From assembly GCF_900636365.1 (NCBI RefSeq), contig NZ_LR134266.1, positions 1,253,501-1,317,500 of the forward strand: a DNA stretch of 64,000 nucleotides, read 5' to 3'. The DNA is from Streptococcus viridans (GTDB taxonomy: Bacteria > Bacillota > Bacilli > Lactobacillales > Streptococcaceae). Each line of letters starts with the position of its first letter. Positions within the stretch are counted from its first letter, which is position 1. The translations under genes were made by a program, and so were the position numbers. Below the pieces are notes generated by a model. The model worked only from the letters and a program-made list of their open reading frames with translations, did not search any database and had not been told where the DNA came from. Below are positions 35,720 through 44,886 of the stretch, one piece after another.

Positions 35720-35876
35720 ATGTAAGATACCAAGGGCCAAACTGAAATCTAAATGACTTTCCTAGATTTCCTTAAGCCCTAGTTTAGATCCTTTCATTTT
35801 GTGTTTTCCAGCTCGAGGCTGGCTTAGGTAGGTCTAGTAACCTCCCCTTCTCTAGAATAGAAGTTTCTTGTTCCTT

Positions 35877-36392
35877 CTAGATCAATTTCTTTCTCAACAA
35901 CCAGTCTGTATCCACGGTATCTCCGGTTATATACTGGTGTTCACTAAATCGTTCAAAACCAAAGCGGTAGTAAAAATCTTGCGCCTTAAAATTACGTTCC
36001 CATACACCTAGCCAGGCCCATTCAAAGCCACGGCTCTTGGCTTGATCCAGCGCAAAGGTAAACATTTCCTTACCGAAACCAGCCCCATGAAATTCCTTTT
36101 TGACATAGATCCGTTGAATCTCAAAGGACTTGTCCATCTCTACTGGCTCGGTCTGCGCTTGACCCCAGTTTATCTTAAGAAAACCACAGATTTCTTGACC
36201 TTCATTGAGGACAAAATAGGTTTCGGATTCTGGATTTAACAGATCCTTCTCGATTTGCTCCAATGAGAGAACCGTTGAAAAGTAGTCTTCCAAATCTTCC
36301 TCAACAATATAGGGACCGAAGGTATCCCGATAGGTTTCCACCTCTAGGTCACGTAAGGTCTGTACTTGATCGATTTTTACTCTAACTAACAT
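35877..36392 (-). CDS. GNAT-family N-acetyltransferase
   Basis: 171 residues. The acetyl-CoA loop is visible in IQRIYVKKEFHGAGFGKEMF (motif A, R/Q-x-x-G-x-G/A) and in WLGVWERNFKAQDFYYRFGF. It is close to the PaiA-like acetyltransferases. It lies between pheS and pheT, 2 bp after pheS, and is co-transcribed. The substrate is unknown. Confidence 0.9.
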   Translation of the reverse strand: MLVRVKIDQVQTLRDLEVETYRDTFGPYIVEEDLEDYFSTVLSLEQIEKDLLNPESETYFVLNEGQEICGFLKINWGQAQTEPVEMDKSFEIQRIYVKKEFHGAGFGKEMFTFALDQAKSRGFEWAWLGVWERNFKAQDFYYRFGFERFSEHQYITGDTVDTDWLLRKKLI

Positions 36393-36394
36393 GA

Positions 36395-37441
36395 TTATTT
36401 AAACTGTTCTGAGAAGCGAACATCTCCTTGATAGAAGCCACGGATATCATTGATTCCATAACGAAGCATGGCTACACGCTCCTGCCCAAGACCAAAGGCA
36501 AATCCTGAATAGACGGTTGCATCAATGCCACTCATTTCAAGCACGCGTGGGTGAACCATACCGGCCCCCATGATTTCAATCCAACCTGTCTTCTTACATA
36601 CATTACATCCCGCTCCACCACATTTGAAGCAAGAGACATCGACCTCAACAGATGGCTCTGTAAATGGGAAGTAAGAAGGACGCAGACGGATTTGGCGTTC
36701 TGCACCAAACATCTTTTGCACGATCAACTGAAGCGTTCCTTGAAGGTCCGCCATAGAAATGTTCTTCCCAACGACCAAACCTTCGATCTGATGGAACTGG
36801 TGGCTGTGGGTCGCATCATCTGTATCCCTACGGAAAACACGCCCTGGCGAGATCATCTTCAAAGGCCCCTTGCTAAAGTCATGCGCATCCATCGCCCGCG
36901 CCTGTACTGGTGATGTGTGGGTCCGAAGCAAGATTTCTTCTGTGATATAGAAGGTATCCTGCATATCACGAGCTGGGTGATCCTTTGGCAAGTTCATGCG
37001 TTCAAAGTTGTAGTAGTCTTTTTCGACTTCAAAGCCATCTACAACTTGGTAGCCCATCCCGATAAAGATATCTTCGATTTCTTCACTGGTTTGGGTCAAG
37101 ACATGGCGATGACCAACTGCGACTGGACGTCCCGGAAGGGTCACATCGATACTCTCACTAGCCAATTTGGCTTGGACTTTCTTTTCTTCCAAGAGCTTAG
37201 CTGTTTCTTCAAAGGCAGCCGTCAAAACATCACGCGCTTCATTGACGTGTTTCCCGATAACCGGACGCATTTCAGCAGAGACATCTTTCATCCCTTTAAG
37301 GATTTCAGTAAGGGAGCCTTTTTTCCCAAGGACAGAAACGCGTAGCTCTTGCATCTCTTTTTCGTTTTCAGCAGAGATCTGCTTCAATGCTGCCAGCGTT
37401 TCTTCCCGAAGCGCTTTTAGTTGTTCTTCAATCGTTGACAT
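36395..37441 (-). CDS. pheS: Phenylalanyl-tRNA synthetase alpha subunit
   Basis: 348 residues. An N-terminal coiled coil (1-90) is followed by the class II catalytic core with [12 protein letters not shown] (motif 1 region), [19 protein letters not shown] (motif 2) and [17 protein letters not shown] (motif 3). [16 protein letters not shown] is the zinc-like knuckle seen in Gram-positive PheS. It forms the active site of the PheS/PheT enzyme. It is first in the operon, behind a T-box leader. Confidence 0.97.
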   Translation of the reverse strand: MSTIEEQLKALREETLAALKQISAENEKEMQELRVSVLGKKGSLTEILKGMKDVSAEMRPVIGKHVNEARDVLTAAFEETAKLLEEKKVQAKLASESIDVTLPGRPVAVGHRHVLTQTSEEIEDIFIGMGYQVVDGFEVEKDYYNFERMNLPKDHPARDMQDTFYITEEILLRTHTSPVQARAMDAHDFSKGPLKMISPGRVFRRDTDDATHSHQFHQIEGLVVGKNISMADLQGTLQLIVQKMFGAERQIRLRPSYFPFTEPSVEVDVSCFKCGGAGCNVCKKTGWIEIMGAGMVHPRVLEMSGIDATVYSGFAFGLGQERVAMLRYGINDIRGFYQGDVRFSEQFK

Positions 37442-37454
37442 ATTTCCTCCATCA

Positions 37455-37706
37455 TGGTCTTCACTCAGACATAGAAAAAACCACGCGCCACACCCTCATT
37501 CGGAGCGTTGACACGCGGTACCATCCGTTTTTATCTGAAATTCAGACCTTAATTTCTAAATCTTTGCGCAAGTGAATTCACCCAGCTTTCATGCAAAGAG
37601 CTTTCAGTCACGGCTCTTCTCCCTGTTGCACTTCCCTTGAGGTACTAGTCTTGCAGATTTCTATTCAATTACTATCTAGTTTATCAGATTTTACAAAAAA
37701 TGACAA
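37455..37706 (-). promoter_or_regulatory. Phe T-box riboswitch with promoter
   Basis: On the minus strand the promoter TTGTCA (37706-37701) and TAAACT (37683-37678) has a 17-bp spacer. The leader has a stem I with specifier TTC (Phe) in GAATTCACT (complement of 37574-37576), the T-box GGATGGTACCGCGTG (about 37526-37512) and a GC-rich terminator followed by T6 near 37485-37475. Uncharged tRNA-Phe should stabilise the antiterminator and switch on pheS-GNAT-pheT. Confidence 0.92.
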
Positions 37707-37734
37707 GTGAATCCTATTTTGCTTCACTTGCCAT
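37695..37734 (-). terminator. Terminator of trpX
   Basis: On the minus strand ATGGCAAGTGAA pairs with TTCACTTGTCAT and is followed by T6. The -35 box of the phe operon lies inside its 3' arm, so the two units are packed together. Confidence 0.8.
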
Positions 37735-37754
37735 TCTTGTTATTCGTTTTGTTT

Positions 37755-38759
37755 TTATTCGATGACTTGTCCAGCTTCTTTCAAGACAGATTCTGGAATG
37801 GTAATGCCTAATTCTTCTGCCACTTTTTTGTTAATGACAGACTTACCATCTGTAAAGATTTCTACTGGTGTATCCGCTGGTTTTTGACCTTTCAAGATTT
37901 TCGCAGCCATTTTACCAGTTGCCACTCCAAGATCGTGTTGGTCGACAACGACTGAACCTAAACCACCAGCTTCGACCATGGCTGTCGCACTTGGGAAGAT
38001 TGGTTTTTTAGCTGTTTTGTTTGCTTCGACTACCGTTGAGAAGGCTGATGCAATGGTGTTATCGATTGGAACCCAGATAGCATCCACTTTACCAGTCATG
38101 ACAGAAACCGTTGAAGCAATTTCATTTGTAGAAGGGACTGAATAAGGAACTACTTTGTAGCCTGCTTTTTCAGCCAATTTTGTAAATTCTTCTACTTGGG
38201 TTTTAGAATTATCTTCACTGGTTGAGTAAAGAACCCCGATTGTTTTCACGTTTGGAGTCAACTCTTTGATCAACTTCAACTGTTGTTCCGTTGGATTGTG
38301 GTCAGATACTCCTGTGATATTACCACCTGGTTTTTTCAAATCTTTGACCAAGTTAGCGCCGACTGGGTCTGTGATAGCACCCATGACGATTGGTTTGTCC
38401 TTAGTCGCACTAGCCAAACCTTGAGCAGATGGGGTTGCGATTCCGATCAAGACGTCGTTGTTGTTTTGGACCAATTGTTTGCTCATGGTAGCAACCTTAT
38501 TTTGGTCTCCTTCTGCATTGAGGAATTCGATCTCAATCTTGTCCTTGTCGTAGCCTTCTTCAGCCAAGCCATCTTGAATCCCCTTGTAGATTTCGTCTAG
38601 CGATGGGTGGCTGACTAACTGTAAGACACCAACTTTTACCTTTTTGGTTCCATCTGTTTTATTCGCATCATTTTTATTGGTTAGCATTGGATAAACAACA
38701 GCTACCAAAATAACAGCGAGCAAAGCACCGATCATTCCCAATACACGTTTGTTTTTCAT
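37755..38759 (-). CDS. trpX: Tryptophan ABC transporter substrate-binding protein TrpX
   Basis: 334 residues. An N-terminal membrane anchor (VLGMIGALLAVILVAVVYP) without a lipobox Cys is followed by an ABC_sub_bind fold (VKVGVLQLVSHPSLDEI, VLIGIATPSAQ, GAITDPVGANLV, IGVLYSTSEDNS, GGLGSVVVDQHDLG). This family binds tryptophan and works with a TrpY permease and TrpZ ATPase. Here the gene is alone: a terminator and the phe operon follow directly. The Trp T-box upstream, with a TGG specifier, supports tryptophan as the ligand. GAGG lies 8 bp before the ATG. Confidence 0.88.
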   Translation of the reverse strand: MKNKRVLGMIGALLAVILVAVVYPMLTNKNDANKTDGTKKVKVGVLQLVSHPSLDEIYKGIQDGLAEEGYDKDKIEIEFLNAEGDQNKVATMSKQLVQNNNDVLIGIATPSAQGLASATKDKPIVMGAITDPVGANLVKDLKKPGGNITGVSDHNPTEQQLKLIKELTPNVKTIGVLYSTSEDNSKTQVEEFTKLAEKAGYKVVPYSVPSTNEIASTVSVMTGKVDAIWVPIDNTIASAFSTVVEANKTAKKPIFPSATAMVEAGGLGSVVVDQHDLGVATGKMAAKILKGQKPADTPVEIFTDGKSVINKKVAEELGITIPESVLKEAGQVIE

Positions 38760-38868
38760 ATTTTTTACCTCAATTATTTATTTTTTCGTTTTTCGCTTCT
38801 TTGTTAAAGACTGAGTCGCCATCGTTTCTTCATCTTCTTTTCTCCCTTCTTTTTGAAACAAAAAAAAC

Positions 38869-39147
38869 GCCCACACATAGCTATAGCTATGTGAGGACGT
38901 GTCATCGCGGTGCCACCTCACTTATGGGAAAATGGATAAACTCCTCCCATATCTCTGTCTTGTCTAGCAACAAGTTGCACGATAAGGTGTGCAGACCGAA
39001 TTTTTATTGTTTCAAATTCATCTCATCATTAGTCCAATTTCATAAATGTCCACTACTCACTTTCACCAGCCGTGAGCTCTCTAATAAATTTTCATTTATT
39101 ACTTTTCTAATTGTAACCATTGTAAATGTTTCTGTAAGCCTTGTCAA
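38869..39147 (-). promoter_or_regulatory. Trp T-box riboswitch with promoter upstream of trpX
   Basis: On the minus strand TTGACA (39147-39142) and TACAAT (39124-39119) are 17 bp apart. Stem I contains AGAGAGCTCACGGCTGGTGAAAG and a specifier TGG in GAAATTGGACTAA (complement of 39034-39036). GTGAGGTGGCACCGCGATGA is the T-box, and CACATAG-CTATAG-CTATGTG within a GC-rich stem followed by T8 is the terminator (38869-38899). Uncharged tRNA-Trp should allow read-through into trpX. Confidence 0.92.
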
Positions 39148-39264
39148 TACTTTTTTATGTTTTTTTTGAAAAACGTTCGTTATTTCCTGAAATTCATTTT
39201 CTAACGGATACTTTTACAAGGAGTGAATACCGGCTTCTTTCTAGGTTTTCAGGCACTTTTTTGA

Positions 39265-39270
39265 TATAAT
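39265..39270 (+). promoter_or_regulatory. Extended -10 promoter of pavA
   Basis: TGATATAAT lies 35 bp upstream of the start codon. No good -35 was seen. Confidence 0.6.
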
Positions 39271-39304
39271 TTACTAGAATTAGTCTAGAATGTTGAGGAA
39301 CCCC

Positions 39305-40966
39305 ATGTCTTTTGATGGATTTTTTTTACACCATATGGTGAATGAATTACAAAGCGAACTCCTAAATGGTCGCATCCAAAAAATTAACCAACCCTTTGAA
39401 CAAGAGTTGGTTTTACAAATTCGTAGCAACCGCAAGAATCAAAAACTCTTGCTGTCTTCCCACTCTGTTTTTGGTCGGATCCAACGAACCCAGACCAATT
39501 TTGAGAATCCTGCCTTCCCTAATACTTTTATCATGGTCATGCGCAAGTATCTCCAAGGGGCAGTCATTGAGCAGATTCAGCAACTGGAGAATGACCGTAT
39601 TTTAGAAATTGCCGTCTCTAATAAAAATGAGATTGGAGATGATATATCTGTGACCCTAATCATCGAAATCATGGGCAAGCACAGCAATATCATTCTTCTG
39701 GACAAGGCGACTGGAAAAATTATCGAAGCGATCAAGCATGTGGGCTTCTCTCAAAACAGCTACCGGACCATTCTCCCTGGATCAACCTATGTAGCTCCTC
39801 CAAAAACCGAAGCGGTCAACCCCTTTACCATTAAGGACGAAGCCTTATTCGCCTTTCTTCACCGAGAAGAGTTGACACCAAAAAACCTTCAAATCCATTT
39901 CCAGGGTCTTGGTCGAGATACTGCTCAAGAATTGGCCAGTCGATTAGAAACAGGAGAAAAATTAAAAACCTTCCGAGCTTTCTTTGAAGCTCCAACAGAT
40001 CCCCGTCTAACGAAAAAATCTTTTGCTACTCTCGCTTATGCAGATAGCCAGGAGGAGACCTTTGAAACCTTATCAGATCTACTCGACCACTACTACTTGG
40101 ACAAGGCTGAGCGCGACCGGGTCCAACAACAAGCTGGGGAACTAATCCGCAAGGTGGATAATGAGCTAGAAAAGAACCGGAAAAAATTGGCCAAACAGGA
40201 AGCCGAACTAGCAGCGACAGAAAATGCCGAAGAGTTCCGTCAAAAAGGCGAACTGCTTACTACTTTCCTCCATCAAGTCCCAAATGATCAAGACCAAGTC
40301 ACCTTGGACAACTACTATACCAACCAGCCTATTACCATTGCCTTGGATAAAGCCTTGACCCCCAGTCAAAATGCGCAACGTTACTTTAAGCGCTATCAGA
40401 AGCTAAAAGAAGCTGTTAAACATTTGACCTCTCTCATCCAAGAAACCAAGGAAACCATCTCCTACCTGGAAACAGTCGAAACTGCTCTGGCCCAAGCCAG
40501 CCTTTCTGAAGTAGCCGAGATTCGCGAAGAGCTAGTCCAAACAGGCTTTATCAAACGACGTAACCGAGAAAAAATCCATAAACGGAAAAAACCAGAGAAG
40601 TACTTAGCATCAGACGGCAAGACCATTATTCTGGTCGGCCGGAATAATCTTCAAAACGAAGAATTGACCTTCAAAATGGCTAAAAAGGGCGAACTCTGGT
40701 TCCACGCTAAGGATATTCCAGGTAGTCACGTGGTCATTACAGGTAACCTCAACCCTTCAGATGAGGTCAAAACCGATGCAGCTGAGCTTGCAGCCTATTT
40801 CTCTAAGGGACGCCTGTCCAATCTGGTCCAAGTCGACATGATTGAAACGAAGAAACTCAACAAACCGACCGGAGGAAAACCTGGCTTTGTAACCTATACC
40901 GGTCAGAAAACCCTACGGGTCACCCCTGAAGAAGAAAAAATCAAATCCATGCGCATCAATGAGTAG
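39305..40966 (+). CDS. pavA: Fibronectin-binding protein / RqcH-type ribosome quality control factor
   Basis: 553 residues from the ATG at 39305 with GAGG upstream. It has an N-terminal NFACT-N domain (MSFDGFFLHHMVNEL, FGRIQRT, FVMRKYL-like MVMRKYLQGA), two helix-hairpin-helix motifs, a long coiled coil (about 275-420) and a C-terminal NFACT-R domain (KPEKYLASDGKTIILVGRNN, LWFHAKDIPGSHVVI). Streptococcal members (PavA, FbpA, Fbp54) bind fibronectin and aid adherence; the same family is RqcH, which adds alanine tails to stalled nascent chains. It has no signal peptide, in keeping with both. It is a lone plus-strand gene. Confidence 0.93.
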   Translation: MSFDGFFLHHMVNELQSELLNGRIQKINQPFEQELVLQIRSNRKNQKLLLSSHSVFGRIQRTQTNFENPAFPNTFIMVMRKYLQGAVIEQIQQLENDRILEIAVSNKNEIGDDISVTLIIEIMGKHSNIILLDKATGKIIEAIKHVGFSQNSYRTILPGSTYVAPPKTEAVNPFTIKDEALFAFLHREELTPKNLQIHFQGLGRDTAQELASRLETGEKLKTFRAFFEAPTDPRLTKKSFATLAYADSQEETFETLSDLLDHYYLDKAERDRVQQQAGELIRKVDNELEKNRKKLAKQEAELAATENAEEFRQKGELLTTFLHQVPNDQDQVTLDNYYTNQPITIALDKALTPSQNAQRYFKRYQKLKEAVKHLTSLIQETKETISYLETVETALAQASLSEVAEIREELVQTGFIKRRNREKIHKRKKPEKYLASDGKTIILVGRNNLQNEELTFKMAKKGELWFHAKDIPGSHVVITGNLNPSDEVKTDAAELAAYFSKGRLSNLVQVDMIETKKLNKPTGGKPGFVTYTGQKTLRVTPEEEKIKSMRINE

Positions 40967-41445
40967 ACAACGTAAAAGTGAGTGGGAAAGAACTCCGAAA
41001 AATTAAAAAAGATTGAAAAGGTTCTTTAAACCTTTTCAATCTTCCCACCCCACACAGTTGATTAAGTCATCTTTGAAGTTTAAAAAGCGAACAAAGATGC
41101 TAATCAACCACTGCTTCTTGTAGTTATTCCAATCAAATATCAAAGGCTGGACAGTTTTTGCCCATCCCTTTTAAATGTAGACAACTATTTACATAAAGGA
41201 ACTCGAATGGTAATACAAGAAATAATCTCTTCTATAAGGCATTCTAGCATTTATCCAGGAACTTTCCGCCGTGAGAAAAGTGCTAGAAACACCAACGTTT
41301 CTAGCACTCGGGAGTTTTGAGACCTTAGGCTCAAAACTAAGTCATGGAACTTCTTAGAAGTTCGCTGACGTCCGTACTCACCTAAGGAAAGTTCATAAGA
41401 AATAATATTCATCCTAGGGCTGAGAATCATCTCAGCCCTTTTGTT
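40967..41445. repeat. Hairpin-rich intergenic region between convergent genes
   Basis: No gene is supported here. A GTGGGAA/TTCCCAC outer pair (40982-41048) encloses a perfect 15-bp hairpin (41009-41043). This is followed by sequence resembling the 180-bp repeat (CACAGTTGATTAAG, CAACCACTGCTTCTTG). Further hairpins are at 41279-41308 (12 bp arms), 41313-41338 (9 bp arms) and 41413-41435 (GGGCTGAGA-ATCA-TCTCAGCCC then TTTTG, a plus-strand terminator for pavA). The 48-bp repeat copy B is at 41347-41394. Confidence 0.75.
41347..41394 (+). repeat. 48-bp dispersed repeat, copy B
   Basis: GAACTTC-TTA-GAAGTTC followed by GCTGACGTCCGTACTCACC and TAAGGAAAGTTC. It differs from copy A (12634-12681) at only a few positions and has the same orientation. 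Confidence 0.7.
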
Positions 41446-42162
41446 TTATTCTGATTTGTGGATATCCTCTTTGACCTGGTCAACATTGAACTTGGCAAAG
41501 AGATACTGGCGGTCCTGGACAGGAAAGCGTTGGTCCAATTGGTCAATGGCTCCAACTTCGACGATGCCCTCTTTGATGACAAAATCCATGACATGGCCCC
41601 CGAAGGTATGGTCATCTGAGATAAAGTGAAGGTGATAGCCTGCTACACTGACCCCATGAAACATCTCTGGCGTCCAAAAACCAACAATAGTTCCTGTAAC
41701 ATTTTCTCGTGTAAATTCTGGCTGATGGGTCGCCACATCTGCAAACTTGGTTTCCGAGGTCGATTTAGGAATCATACGCACATGCATCTTGGAGAAATCA
41801 CCGTGAATCTTAATCGAACGAAACAGATTTTCGCCATCGTAATAAGATTCAATGCGAGCCTCTAATTCCTCATCCGTCATTTCAAAGCGTTGCCGAAAAA
41901 TCACTTCGGCCTGGTGGGGAACAATGGCCGCATAAGGGACAGTCGCATCTGGAGATACTTCCACAATCTCTGGTTCCTCTCCTGAACCCTTAGCTTGATA
42001 AGCCTTACCATCTAAGACAATCAATTCGCCATCGATGGAGTCCAGGGTCCCAATTCCTAAATCTCCATGCTCTAGTAATTCTTTAACCGTAAAGGATCCT
42101 CCATAGAGACCAGCCATCAAAGCCCCCAAGGTATTGTATTGAAACAATTTCACCGGTTCCAT
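41446..42162 (-). CDS. budA: Alpha-acetolactate decarboxylase
   Basis: 238 residues from the ATG at 42162. Family motifs include FQYNTLGALMAGLYGG, GDLGIGTLDSIDGEL and the zinc site GYHLHFISDDHTFGGHV with three His ligands, plus an upstream Glu. It converts alpha-acetolactate to acetoin, diverting pyruvate to a neutral product and relieving acid stress. It appears monocistronic here; acetolactate synthase is not adjacent. Confidence 0.93.
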   Translation of the reverse strand: MEPVKLFQYNTLGALMAGLYGGSFTVKELLEHGDLGIGTLDSIDGELIVLDGKAYQAKGSGEEPEIVEVSPDATVPYAAIVPHQAEVIFRQRFEMTDEELEARIESYYDGENLFRSIKIHGDFSKMHVRMIPKSTSETKFADVATHQPEFTRENVTGTIVGFWTPEMFHGVSVAGYHLHFISDDHTFGGHVMDFVIKEGIVEVGAIDQLDQRFPVQDRQYLFAKFNVDQVKEDIHKSE

Positions 42163-42245
42163 TATCTTCTCCCTCATTCATCTTGTCTTCTTTTTAGCCC
42201 TTCCAGTATACCATATTCTCAAGGACAATAACAGAAAGACTGATT

Positions 42246-42294
42246 AAAAAAGAGCGGGACCGAACCATGATACAAACTTGTTCGGATTCCCGCC
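42246..42294 (-). terminator. Terminator of the AI-2E/TPR operon, GYGGGA repeat type
   Basis: On the minus strand GCGGGAATCCGAAC pairs with GTTCGGTCCCGC across a 14-base loop and is followed by CTCTTTTTT. It resembles the outer hairpin of the dispersed repeat family. Confidence 0.7.
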
Positions 42295-42311
42295 CCAGCT
42301 GGGTCATTTAA

Positions 42312-43550
42312 TTAATCTTCTAGCAAACTCTCATAGAAAGCTTGCATTTGCCCATCATCTGGTACTAGCTGCAAATAGCCTTCTGTCACTTCCCGAGCTC
42401 TTGCGATATTCCCCAACTCTCTCAAGAGATAGCTATAGCTTTCTAAGAACTCTGGATTGTTTTTCAAATCTGGATAGAGCTCTTCATAGATCGGACCTGC
42501 TTTTTCAATCTCTTCGAGTGCTACCAAGGCACGAGCGATATTCCAGCGGGTGACGACATTTTCCACTTCCACTTCTTGCCATTCAAGGACATCTTCATAG
42601 CGTTCCTGCTCCAAATAGAGGGTCGTTAGACGAAGAGCGATGTCTTCTAAATCTTCTGCCACTTCTTTAGCTTCTAACAAATACTTCTCTGCCTTTTCTG
42701 GCTGGTGCAATTCATAAGCCAACTGGGAAGCTAAAAGGAGAAGATAGGCATCAAAAGGATTCTTCTGGATCCCTTGCTCTGCTATTGCTAACGCTGTTTC
42801 TCGATCATTCTCAGCTTGTAGGGCCAAGGCATAACCGTATTCATACCCTTCAAAGTCTGGCGACAGCGTATCGATCTGCTTGAAGTAGATCAGAGCTCGT
42901 TGATACTCTTCTCGGTCATAAAGAAGGGTTGCCAATTCATAGGCAATCTGGTCATCAAACTCAATTTCTAAGGCCTTTTCTAAAAACTCAATGGCAGGCT
43001 CAAACCGACCCAGATTCGCATAAGCATAGCCGATCCGCTGGTAGGTGGAGATCCCCGTTTCTTCTAAAATGAGACGGTTGTCTAACTGAACATACTCTTC
43101 AATAGCTTCTTGGTAATTTTCGAGTTCTAGATCAATCTCTGCCAAGCCTAGTTGAATAATAGGATCATCTGAAAGGCTTGCAGCTTCCATCAGCTTTTCC
43201 CGAGCCACATCTGCCAAGCCCTCACTTTGATAGAGGTCTGCCTTGACCAAGAGACTGGCTAGATACCATTCCGAACTTTCAGGAATTTCTTCCAAATAAG
43301 CAAAGGCTTCTTCCATTTGACCATCCTCGGCTGCAATGGTCGCTAGACTCAGATAGACCTCTGGAAAATCATCTCTCAAATGCAAGTAAGTTTGTTTTGC
43401 TTCAGGGTAAAATCCGATACTTTCAAAATACTGGCCTAATTCTAACAAGGTTTCTGGATCATCTTCGTGCAAGGCCGCTTCTAAATAGCCTGGTAGACGA
43501 TCTAGCTCTTGTTTCTCAATTGCTTCTAGAATTTTTTGACTATTCTTCAC
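42312..43550 (-). CDS. Tetratricopeptide-repeat protein
   Basis: 412 residues from a GTG at 43550 with GAGGAA upstream, overlapping the preceding gene by 11 bp; a longer frame is only that gene's coding sequence. It has about ten TPR-like helix pairs (for example ISTYQRIGYAYANLGRFEPA and QIAYELATLLYDREEYQRA), is very acidic, and has no signal peptide or membrane segment. It is a cytosolic scaffold of the kind found in Firmicutes next to core genes; no specific partner is known. Confidence 0.88.
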   Translation of the reverse strand: MKNSQKILEAIEKQELDRLPGYLEAALHEDDPETLLELGQYFESIGFYPEAKQTYLHLRDDFPEVYLSLATIAAEDGQMEEAFAYLEEIPESSEWYLASLLVKADLYQSEGLADVAREKLMEAASLSDDPIIQLGLAEIDLELENYQEAIEEYVQLDNRLILEETGISTYQRIGYAYANLGRFEPAIEFLEKALEIEFDDQIAYELATLLYDREEYQRALIYFKQIDTLSPDFEGYEYGYALALQAENDRETALAIAEQGIQKNPFDAYLLLLASQLAYELHQPEKAEKYLLEAKEVAEDLEDIALRLTTLYLEQERYEDVLEWQEVEVENVVTRWNIARALVALEEIEKAGPIYEELYPDLKNNPEFLESYSYLLRELGNIARAREVTEGYLQLVPDDGQMQAFYESLLED

Positions 43551-44709
43551 TTTGAATTTCCTCAACTTCGTCCTTTTCGTATAAACCACTGACTTCTTTG
43601 TACCATTCAAATAGAGCACTGATGACGACCTTGGCTGAAGCGTAAACTGGGATTCCTAAGAAGACTCCCCAGATTCCAAACATAGAGCCAGAGGTAATCA
43701 ATACAAACAAAATCGTGATCGGATGGATATTAAGCTGACTACCCAAGACAAGTGGTGAAACGAAACGTCCCTCGATGGTTTGCTCAACAATAAAGACAAT
43801 GACAACTTTGACAAACATTTCTGGTCCTGCTACCAAACCCAAGACTAAGGCAGGGAGCATGGCTAAGAAGCTACCCAAGTATGGTATCAAGTTCAAAAAA
43901 CCAGCGGTTACACCGAGTGTCACAGCGTAACGAAGCCCAATAATCTTAAACAAAAGAATAAACATTAAAGCTACGATGATGGCAACTGTGATCTGACCTC
44001 TGACATAATTGGCCAATTGTGTATTGACATCAGACAGTACTTTACCTGCTGATTTACGAATCTTGGTTGGTAAGAAGCGGATGATTTGCCCTTTCAGGTT
44101 CTTTCCATCTCTCAATAGATAGAAGACGATAAAAGGCATAATAATCAAAGCGATAATGACCTGGGAGGCGACAGTAATCAGATTGCTGACCCAGTTGACT
44201 GCACGGGCAGAAAAAGAACTTGCCCAACTGGTAATATTCTGCGACAATTGGCTGGTCCATTCATCTAATTGCGGCTTGATTTCTGGAGACACCTTGTTGT
44301 CTAAGACATCATCGATGGTCATATTGGCCTTTTCCAAGTAGTCTGGTAGATTATGCATGAAGCTAAGAACCTGACGCTGGATAGCTGGAATAGCGACAGC
44401 CAAGCCCCATAAAATGAGAAGAGCGATCAAGATAAAGACGATGGAAATCGCAATAATCCGTTTGACCCGGTGCCTTTCCAAAAAGTCTACGATTGGATTT
44501 AACAAATAATAGAGGAGCCCTGAGATAATGACTGGCAGCATGACCGCTGCTCCAAACTCTAACAGGGGTGTAAAAATAAAACTAATCTTGCTGAGGACTA
44601 AAATATTCAATCCCATCAGCAAGGTTACAAGGAAAACAGTAATGGCCTTATTATCTACAAACCATTTAAAAAACCAGGATAAACTAAAATCTTTTTCTTT
44701 ATGTTCCAC
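43540..44709 (-). CDS. AI-2E family membrane transporter
   Basis: 389 residues from a GTG with AAGGAG 6 bp upstream. It has about eight membrane segments with the family pattern: paired N-terminal helices, then GLLYYLLNPIVDFLERHRVKR, a long extracytoplasmic helical loop (about 120-200), YLLRDGKNLKGQ, then TAGFLNLIPYLGSF and LGSQLNIHPITILFVL. The family includes putative AI-2 exporters and Na+/H+ antiporters, so the substrate is undecided. It is first gene of a two-gene operon with the TPR gene. Confidence 0.9.
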   Translation of the reverse strand: MEHKEKDFSLSWFFKWFVDNKAITVFLVTLLMGLNILVLSKISFIFTPLLEFGAAVMLPVIISGLLYYLLNPIVDFLERHRVKRIIAISIVFILIALLILWGLAVAIPAIQRQVLSFMHNLPDYLEKANMTIDDVLDNKVSPEIKPQLDEWTSQLSQNITSWASSFSARAVNWVSNLITVASQVIIALIIMPFIVFYLLRDGKNLKGQIIRFLPTKIRKSAGKVLSDVNTQLANYVRGQITVAIIVALMFILLFKIIGLRYAVTLGVTAGFLNLIPYLGSFLAMLPALVLGLVAGPEMFVKVVIVFIVEQTIEGRFVSPLVLGSQLNIHPITILFVLITSGSMFGIWGVFLGIPVYASAKVVISALFEWYKEVSGLYEKDEVEEIQSEE

Positions 44710-44847
44710 GGGAATCTCCTTCGTTTTCAATCTGTTTTTATTTTAGCATTTTTACTCTATAATTTCACGATAGAGCTGAACATAAGCTGGTTTTTGTTCC
44801 TAACCTCCTCAATCCTTCACCTAATCGTTTTCCATCCCCTTCTTTTC

Positions 44848-44856
44848 TGATATAAT
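44848..44856 (+). promoter_or_regulatory. Extended -10 promoter of the lactonase gene
   Basis: TGATATAAT lies 30 bp upstream of the start, with GAGGTG between. Confidence 0.6.
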
Positions 44857-44886
44857 GGAGCTATCAACAAAGTCGAGGTGCATGTG

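Noticed and set aside
36551..37345. Plus-strand frames opposite pheS
   Set aside because: They are mirror frames of a strongly conserved gene and have no promoter or ribosome binding site.
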